DNA from: Leptospira sp. WS92.C1
GTDB taxonomy: Bacteria; Spirochaetota; Leptospiria; Leptospirales; Leptospiraceae
Length of the DNA stretch: 64,000 nt
Assembly: GCF_040833975.1 (NCBI RefSeq)
Contig: NZ_CP162130.1
Location: 310,001 to 374,000, forward strand
Direction of reading: 5' to 3'
The position numbers and the translations under genes were made by a program. The notes under the pieces are model-generated. The model ran no database searches. It saw only the letters and a list, made by a program, of their open reading frames with translations, and was not told the origin of the DNA. Below, one piece after another: positions 57,866 to 64,000 of this stretch. Numbering within the stretch: position 1 is the stretch's first letter; every line of letters starts with the position of its first letter.

Positions 57866-58813
57866 ATGAAAAACCTCATCTCTCGTGCCGATTTTTTAAA
57901 ACAAACTTCCGCACTTCTGTTTGCTGCGGGGTTTGTTCCATCCTCGTTTGGAAAACTCTCTGCTAAAGAAGGAGCGAAGATGTTGGAAAGAACGATTGAA
58001 AAGAGCGGCGAAAAAATTCCTGCAATCGGTTTGGGAACCTGGCAAACGATGGATGTTTCTAAAGATTCTTTAGAACTGAAATCCCTGCAAGAAGTATGGA
58101 AAGAATTTATTGATAATGGCGGAAGTGTTGTGGATTCGTCTCCGATGTATGGAAGAGCGGAGGAAATCGTAGGAGTTCTCGCCTCCGAATTGACAGAAGA
58201 ACGTAGAAAGAAAATTTTTTACGCTACCAAAGTCTGGACTCGCGGGGAGTCTTCCGGAAGAGAGCAGATCCAAAACTCCTTTCAAAAATTAAAAACAGAT
58301 ACGATTGATTTATTCCAAATTCATAATTTGGTGGATGTGGAAACACATCTGAAATTTTTGCGTCTTCTTCAGGAAGAAAATAAAATTCGTTATATTGGTC
58401 TGACTCATTACGTATCTTCCGCGTTTCAGGAAATGGAGAGGATCGCGAAATATCACAAACCTGAGTTCATTCAGATTCCATATTCGATCGTTACTCGAGA
58501 AGCGGAGAACAGAATTCTTCCCTTTGCGGCAACTAACGGAATTTCAGTATTGATCAATCGTCCTTTTGAAGAAGGCGAACTTTTTAGAAAAGTCAAAGGC
58601 AAGGCGCTTCCAGAGTATTTTAAAGATTGGGATTGTGATAGTTTTGGTCAGGCGTTCTTAAAATTTATCCTTTCTCATCCTGCGGTTACCTGCGTGATTC
58701 CGGCGACTTCCAAAGTATCTCATCTCAGAGACAATCTGAAGGCGGGTTTTGGCAAATTGCCGGCGGGTAAAGAACGCGATGAGTTTAAAAGACATCTTTT
58801 AGAATTTTTTTGA
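57866..58813 (+). CDS. Aldo/keto reductase, probably exported
   Basis: A 315-residue aldo/keto reductase. The NADPH barrel shows IPAIGLGTWQTMDVS, GGSVVDSSPMYGRAEEIVG (catalytic Tyr in place of the usual YG), FYATKVWTRG (Lys), DLFQIHNL and IRYIGLTHYVSS, with HPAVTCVIPATSKVSHLRDN at the C-terminus. The first 35 residues look like a twin-arginine signal with one Arg lost: NLISRADFLKQTSALLFAAG resembles SRRxFLK, so it is probably exported by Tat or Sec. The alpha/beta hydrolase gene follows after 75 bases. Confidence 0.85.
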   Translation: MKNLISRADFLKQTSALLFAAGFVPSSFGKLSAKEGAKMLERTIEKSGEKIPAIGLGTWQTMDVSKDSLELKSLQEVWKEFIDNGGSVVDSSPMYGRAEEIVGVLASELTEERRKKIFYATKVWTRGESSGREQIQNSFQKLKTDTIDLFQIHNLVDVETHLKFLRLLQEENKIRYIGLTHYVSSAFQEMERIAKYHKPEFIQIPYSIVTREAENRILPFAATNGISVLINRPFEEGELFRKVKGKALPEYFKDWDCDSFGQAFLKFILSHPAVTCVIPATSKVSHLRDNLKAGFGKLPAGKERDEFKRHLLEFF

Positions 58814-58888
58814 ATTTAATTTTCGGAATTACGATCTTGTTGACTCTCGAATTAAAGTAATCGATAACAACGGTTTCGTGGAGATATT

Positions 58889-59740
58889 ATGACTTTAGAA
58901 GAATGGAAACAATCCGGATCTTATTTTTCCTATCGAGATTGGAAAATTTTTTATCAAGAAGAAGGGAAGGGTGAAAATTTATTACTCGTTCACGGATTTC
59001 CAACGGCTTCTTTTGATTGGGGAAAAATCTGGAAGACCTTATCCAAAAACAGACGTCTGATCGCGTGTGATCTACTCGGTTTCGGTTTTTCATCCAAACC
59101 TAAGATCGAATATAGTATTTTTTTACAGGCCGACATTCTCGAAAAATTTTTAAACGATTGCGGTATCAAAGAGGTTTCCATTCTTGCGCACGATCTCGGA
59201 AATACGGTTGTTCAGGAATTGCTTGCCCGATTTATCACGCGAAAGAAGACGGGAGTCAAAGGTCTGAGTATAAAAAAAATCACGCTTCTCAACGGAGGAA
59301 TTTTTCCGGAATCACATCGAGCTCGTTTGATTCAAAAATTGCTTCACAGTCCGATTGGATGGATTCTTTCCTATTTGATGAATCGGAGATCGTTTCAGAA
59401 AAGTTTCTCCGCTGTGTTCGGACCAAATACAAAACCGTCTCAAAAGGAACTGGATGATTTTTGGAACTTAGTTTACTCCGGCGGCGGAACTCAAATTGCG
59501 CATCGATTGATTCGATATATTCAAGAAAGAAAAACAAACCGAGAACGATGGGTTGGAGCGATACTCAATTCGCCAATTCCGATTCGAATGATCAATGGAA
59601 TCGAAGATCCGGTAAGCGGGGCTCATCTTGTTTCTCGATATAGAGAACTTTCTCCAAAAGCGGATATCGTAGAACTCAAGGAAATCGGTCATTATCCTCA
59701 AGTGGAAGCACCGGAAGAAGTCATACGATCCGTTCTTTAA
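58889..59740 (+). CDS. Alpha/beta hydrolase, haloalkane dehalogenase/epoxide hydrolase type
   Basis: A 283-residue alpha/beta hydrolase without signal peptide. LLVHGFPTASFDWGKIW forms the HG oxyanion region; the nucleophile elbow is LAHDLGNTVVQEL (about 96), with Asp as nucleophile, typical of dehalogenases and epoxide hydrolases. Late acid NGIEDPVSG and base His in EIGHYPQVEAPEEV complete the triad. GGAGAT precedes the ATG. It may be cotranscribed with the aldo/keto reductase; substrate unknown. Confidence 0.88.
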   Translation: MTLEEWKQSGSYFSYRDWKIFYQEEGKGENLLLVHGFPTASFDWGKIWKTLSKNRRLIACDLLGFGFSSKPKIEYSIFLQADILEKFLNDCGIKEVSILAHDLGNTVVQELLARFITRKKTGVKGLSIKKITLLNGGIFPESHRARLIQKLLHSPIGWILSYLMNRRSFQKSFSAVFGPNTKPSQKELDDFWNLVYSGGGTQIAHRLIRYIQERKTNRERWVGAILNSPIPIRMINGIEDPVSGAHLVSRYRELSPKADIVELKEIGHYPQVEAPEEVIRSVL

Positions 59741-59883
59741 ATTTAAAAACGATCCGCTCTATGTTATACTTGAATCATTCCTTTTCTAGTAAGGGATTCT
59801 CCTTGAAAAAAACGGGATCTTAAAGATCCTGATGGAATTACGCGAAAAGCGGATTTCATTCTTGGTAATCTTTTTATTTTTTC

Positions 59884-60678
59884 ATGGCCAAAGCGAGTTA
59901 TAATAATCCTAGATTTTTTGATTTTGTTTACGATGAATTTTTATCCTCCGTTGTAGACGATCAGACTTCCTCTTTTCAAGAAGGGGTTCTTTTTAATTCT
60001 CTCACCAGCGAAAACGTTCTCGAACTTCTGGATATCACCGGGATTCTTCCCGAAATCAAAAAGAAAGGATATGAAAAAGTTTATTTGGAAATTTCAGGAA
60101 CCGGACAAGACTTTCAAAGGATCGTTCTTACTTCAGAAAAGGAAATCCTTCTTCATCTTCGTTTGAGTATTCACGAATACAGATTGGAGATTAATGATTA
60201 CTTTTTTAAAGAAAAATATTTGATTATCAATTGGCTTCAGACACGTCATCCGAAATCGCTATCTATGGATAAAAGTCGATTGTATCCCGGACAAGATGTT
60301 CCCGGTTTGGGAATCTTTCACCAAATTGCCGATTTTATAGGATTCTTAATTTTATCTTTACGTTTGAATGGGGCGGTCATTCGTCCCGAATATTTTCACG
60401 ATGCGGTTTTATTTTCTAAGAAATTTCATTTCTTAACTCCGGAAGCACAGGCTTTGTTTCTGGCTCTTCGAAGAGACTTTAAAAAAGAATCGATTCGCGA
60501 AATTTCAACGTATCTACATTCGGATAAGATCCAAGATCATAAAAATAAAGTTCAATGGAAAGCGGTGGAGATGATTTTATTTTTGGAAAAAACCCTAAAC
60601 CCTTTCGTATTCAACAAAAAGTTTGATAAGAAGGTAAGTAAAATACTGGATTCGATCAAACTCAGTATCGTAGAATGA
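59884..60678 (+). CDS. Conserved protein of unknown function
   Basis: A 264-residue soluble protein. The middle contains a striking motif SRLYPGQDVPGLGIFHQIAD (about residues 135-155), followed by helices rich in Leu and Lys (RRDFKKESIREISTYLHSDK). The first part (NVLELLDITGILPEIKKKGY) resembles a regulatory or ligand-binding module. No known family. It has no clear ribosome binding site. A GTCGGAACAAC element lies 76 bases after the stop. Confidence 0.65.
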   Translation: MAKASYNNPRFFDFVYDEFLSSVVDDQTSSFQEGVLFNSLTSENVLELLDITGILPEIKKKGYEKVYLEISGTGQDFQRIVLTSEKEILLHLRLSIHEYRLEINDYFFKEKYLIINWLQTRHPKSLSMDKSRLYPGQDVPGLGIFHQIADFIGFLILSLRLNGAVIRPEYFHDAVLFSKKFHFLTPEAQALFLALRRDFKKESIREISTYLHSDKIQDHKNKVQWKAVEMILFLEKTLNPFVFNKKFDKKVSKILDSIKLSIVE

Positions 60679-61067
60679 GAATATGTCTCTGTCCGATTTT
60701 ACTTTAACCGGGACTTCAAGTCCGTAATCAAGAAAGATTTGACTGAGATAGCTTGTCGGAACAACGGAAAGCCATTCTATAAAATTTGCCTGCAATTCGA
60801 AGCTTACCTCTTTGTGGAATTCTAGGTTAGTCCTTTTTATTTAGTTTTGAATTCTTTATCAATAGGTTGTTATGGATTGAATGTGAGATACGGCTTCTGA
60901 GCCGCGTTTTGTTTATTTCATTGGGGGAATCAAGTCGATTTGTAATTTTATCTTTTTGTAAAGGTCATATTTTGTTTTATAAAAAGCTATAAAAAAGAAC
61001 TTGTTTTTTGAATCTGTTGATTTCAAAATCTGACTTCGTCGAATTCTATAGAAAGATGGAGGTCAGC
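60679..61067. other. AT-rich spacer with a GTCGGAAC element
   Basis: TGTCGGAACAAC at 60754-60765 is the only recurrent motif. On the minus strand AAAGAGGTAA near 60810 and a TTG could start a 66-codon frame running back into the preceding gene, but it is antisense over a third of its length and is not called. Otherwise no structure. Confidence 0.4.
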
Positions 61068-61412
61068 ATGGAGCAGAGAAAATTTCCTAGAGTGTTGCCC
61101 GGCGTAAACGAGGTCATTGAAGTTCAATTGATGGGGCTCAATTTTCTGGATATCTTGAACGCAAAGGACATCAGTATCGGCGGGCTCGCTATAGAAGTCC
61201 CGCATTTATTCGAAGGTTGCGATATCAATTCTCCGATCCAAATGATTCTCACCCTTCCGGGTAGAAGTCCGCTCAAACTTGCCGGTAAAGTAAAACGAAA
61301 GATTTCGGCTCCCGGAACTTCACTTTTTGGAGTAGAATTCGGATCCTTAGACCCCAAAGCAAAATACCAGATTGAATCGTATATTCAAACTCGTTTGCAA
61401 ATGGCTTCCTGA
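61068..61412 (+). CDS. PilZ domain protein
   Basis: A 114-residue stand-alone PilZ domain, a c-di-GMP receptor fold. Motif one RKFPR (R-x-x-x-R, about residue 4) and motif two KDISIGGLAIEV (D-x-S-x-x-G, about 36) are both present, so c-di-GMP binding is expected. LAGKVKRKISAPGTSLFGVE follows in the barrel. The frame is open from 61008, but ATG 61068 is preferred for GGAGG at nine bases. The partner is unknown; the GGDEF gene at 43 kb could supply ligand. Confidence 0.88.
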   Translation: MEQRKFPRVLPGVNEVIEVQLMGLNFLDILNAKDISIGGLAIEVPHLFEGCDINSPIQMILTLPGRSPLKLAGKVKRKISAPGTSLFGVEFGSLDPKAKYQIESYIQTRLQMAS

Positions 61413-61557
61413 TTTTCAAAGCTTATCAAAAACTTTTTTCCAAATTAATTTCTCAAAAACGAATCCTTTGTTTATCGTCGCCTTTTTGAATCTTTCGATT
61501 TCAATTTTACAGCGCGTCCCAAAATCCCAACTTAATTTGCCAGAAAGATCAAGCTGC

Positions 61558-61589
61558 AAGAACCTGTCACAGTCTAGGGACAGGTTCTT
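61558..61589. repeat. 11-bp perfect stem with a 10-base loop
   Basis: AAGAACCTGTC (61558-61568) is exactly mirrored by GACAGGTTCTT (61579-61589). No T run follows, so it is not a classical terminator. It lies about 150 bases after the PilZ stop in a 456-base spacer (61413-61869) that is otherwise AT-rich and empty. It may be an operator or an RNA element. Confidence 0.7.
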
Positions 61590-61869
61590 ATAACTTACCA
61601 TTCTATAAAAATTCTTGGTGATAGACCCATTCGATTTTATCTGTATAAAGGTAGTAACTGGCCGATTCCGAAAAAAATAGATTGAAAATTCGATTTTAAA
61701 ATTTAAACAAATCTTTTTTGAATTTTACTTTACGAATTCTTACATTTTAGATCGAAAATTCGATCCTCATTTTATAGAAATTGAGTCACCGGAATTTATT
61801 TCCTCTGTAATCTGTACGTAACGAGAACGAATATGATGAGTGCAATCTAAAAACCAAAGGATGATTCTT

Positions 61870-62649
<780 letters not shown>

Positions 62650-62747
62650 AAACTCATCTCTTATCTCGTCGGAACACCCTTGACGGGAGTTTCGGGGTTT
62701 TATTAATATCTTTTTAGGCTCTCGATTGCCGATCGATATTTTTTCCG

Positions 62748-63839
62748 ATGAAACAGAATGAAATAGATTTTCAACATCCCAGTACACGGGACCAAATTCG
62801 ATTTTATTTGTTCGTTGCGATTGCAGGAATTTTGATGATCGGCGCTTATAAACTCGGATCCCCTTCCTACTATTTGGGCTGGTTCGCTTTTTTTATCAGC
62901 GCCTTTTCCGTCGCGGGGAACGATGCGGTTCAAACCGTGGGAACGTTTATCGAAAGCAAACGAACCGTTCATTGGATTCCTAAAGTTGCGGTTTTAGGCG
63001 GGACGATCGTCATTATTTTTCTCGGTGCTTGGATCTTTCACGATTCGCAAATACATTTCGGACGTTTGGAGAATTTTCCGGAAACTAAAGAATTCAATCT
63101 GATTCAACTTCTTGCCCCTTTGATCCTAGTCGTAATTACGAGATTGAAATCTCCCATTTCCACCACGTTTTTGATCTTAGGTTTGTTCGGCGGAAACAAT
63201 ATCGAAAAGATGCTTACAAAATCTTTTTTCGGTTACGGGATCGCCTTTGGGGTCGCGGTTTTGATTTGGGGAATCTTAGTCAAACTCGACCCGAAAGAGT
63301 ATACCGAAGATCATGCACCGGATCCGAGAAGTGAAAAACGCTGGGCTTTGTTTCAGTGGCTTTCTACGATTTATCTCTGGATCGCCTGGCTGCGTCAGGA
63401 TGCGGCCAATATTGTCATCTATCTTCCGAGACAATTGTCGATCTTAGAATTCATTCTCGCGATCTCGATGCTTGTTGTCGCTTTAGCGATCATCCTTTAT
63501 ACAAACGGCGGAACGATTCAAGAGATCGTCACCGAAAAATCCGATATACAATGGTCCAAGGCGGCAACCATTGTAGACATCGTATACGGAACCATTTTGA
63601 TCGTATTTCACGAATGGAGTAAGATGCCCATGTCGACTACTTGGGTGTTTTTGGGAATGCTCGCCGGCCGGGAAATCATTCTGAATTTTATGACTTATAG
63701 GGATTTACCGTATTTGGAAACGTTTCGAAAAGTAGGAAAGGACGTTCTTCTCGCTTCTATGGGAATCGCTGTCAGCGTCTTTATCTTTATCTTAGCTTCT
63801 CAAATTTATCCCGAAAAAACTTCTGGATTTATGAAGTAG
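62748..63839 (+). CDS. Divergent PiT-like permease
   Basis: A 363-residue protein with about ten hydrophobic segments. It appears built from two inverted halves, each with a PiT-like pair: FSVAGNDAVQTVGTFIES plus SPISTTFLILGLFGG (about 55-145), and LRQDAANIVIYLPRQLS plus MPMSTTWVFLGMLAGR (about 215-310). These resemble the GNDxxNAxGT and PxSTTH-x-x-x-G motifs of inorganic phosphate permeases, with the second Gly-Asn-Asp altered. It could transport phosphate or another anion. It follows the acyltransferase by 98 bases. Confidence 0.7.
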   Translation: MKQNEIDFQHPSTRDQIRFYLFVAIAGILMIGAYKLGSPSYYLGWFAFFISAFSVAGNDAVQTVGTFIESKRTVHWIPKVAVLGGTIVIIFLGAWIFHDSQIHFGRLENFPETKEFNLIQLLAPLILVVITRLKSPISTTFLILGLFGGNNIEKMLTKSFFGYGIAFGVAVLIWGILVKLDPKEYTEDHAPDPRSEKRWALFQWLSTIYLWIAWLRQDAANIVIYLPRQLSILEFILAISMLVVALAIILYTNGGTIQEIVTEKSDIQWSKAATIVDIVYGTILIVFHEWSKMPMSTTWVFLGMLAGREIILNFMTYRDLPYLETFRKVGKDVLLASMGIAVSVFIFILASQIYPEKTSGFMK

Positions 63840-63890
63840 ATTGTTTCGTTTTGTTCGCATTTGAAGGAATGTTGTGAATCCGGATATTCG

Positions 63891-64000
63891 CTAATTCACT
63901 CCTGCTTTTACTAATTCAATACCAACGCTTGCGAATTCCAACGGTCCTTGGGGAATCCGATACGCGTTCAAACCCTTCATTCTTAAAATTTCTACGGCTT
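63891..64000 (-). CDS. 3' end of a minus-strand gene, cut by the window
   Basis: The minus strand is open from base 64000 to a TAG at 63891-63893. The visible 35 residues contain EILRMKGLNAYRIPQG and end GIELVKAGVN. No family can be named from this fragment. It converges on the permease gene. Confidence 0.6.
   Translation of the reverse strand, partial: AVEILRMKGLNAYRIPQGPLEFASVGIELVKAGVN

Noticed and set aside
60595..60795. 66-codon minus-strand frame
   Set aside because: It has a possible AAAGAGGTAA site but runs antisense into the previous gene and includes a GTCGGAAC repeat.

Overview
The window is chromosomal DNA of a spirochaete, almost certainly a pathogen-clade Leptospira. The evidence is a gene for the Leptospira-specific flagellar coiling protein FcpA (minus strand, 21094-22005), two copies of the Leptospira-restricted DUF1564 family, many lipoproteins with relaxed spirochaetal lipoboxes, a low-GC sequence with AT-rich spacers, frequent TTG/GTG starts, and short dispersed repeats between genes. 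I see no rRNA, tRNA, CRISPR array, prophage or intact insertion sequence. Species names and family assignments come from recognised motifs, not from a search.

Layout. 1-758: a GAF/PAS sensor gene that runs off the left edge and carries a frameshift in an A tract. 1271-9893: a GFA-type zinc protein, a glycerophosphodiester phosphodiesterase lipoprotein, an Old Yellow Enzyme diverging from a TetR regulator across two operator-like boxes, a DUF819 membrane protein with an in-frame 81-bp repeat array, a DUF4846 protein, an HtrA-like protease lipoprotein and a large lipoprotein. 10161-18870: a hotdog-fold protein, a neutral ceramidase lipoprotein, an MDR oxidoreductase, a polyprenyl synthase overlapping tlyA, then an acyltransferase and an AlkD-like protein. 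18878-22056: a minus-strand block of membrane protein, two lipoproteins and fcpA. 22319-25618: a plus-strand housekeeping run (DnaC-like ATPase, folK, panB, DAHP synthase) ending at a clear terminator.

25619-35170: a GC-rich repeat, a DUF1564 gene, an Hpt protein, lpxA-galE, a VanY-type carboxypeptidase, then the minus-strand operon metallophosphoesterase, nucleotidyltransferase, zinc-ribbon protein, recG. 35301-42974: gpsA and an 863-residue secreted TPR protein with a CHAT-like, apparently dead, C-terminus; a CNNM/CorC protein; unfused coaC and coaB; a 41-residue small gene; murB. 43016-52710, mostly minus strand: a GAF-GGDEF cyclase, a second DUF1564 gene, a TetR regulator, an OmpA-like lipoprotein, DoxX, DUF5329, a DsbA-fold isomerase, an esterase lipoprotein, two linked lipoproteins and an enlarged MDR protein. 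52790-64000: a class II amidotransferase, a glycosyltransferase overlapping polA, a repeat-filled spacer, an aldo/keto reductase, an alpha/beta hydrolase, a PilZ protein, an OlsB-like acyltransferase, a divergent PiT-like permease and the 3' end of a minus-strand gene.

Most genes serve the cell envelope (lpxA, galE, murB, VanY, lipoproteins), lipid metabolism (gpsA, GDPD, ispA-like, OlsB-like, ceramidase), cofactors (folK, panB, coaC, coaB) or DNA maintenance (polA, recG, AlkD-like). c-di-GMP and phosphorelay parts (GGDEF, PilZ, Hpt) are scattered rather than clustered. The most unusual points are the coding repeat array in the DUF819 gene and its intergenic relatives, the CHAT-like pseudo-protease, the recG-linked nucleotidyltransferase and phosphoesterase pair, and a recurring GTCGGAAC element at the 3' ends of genes.
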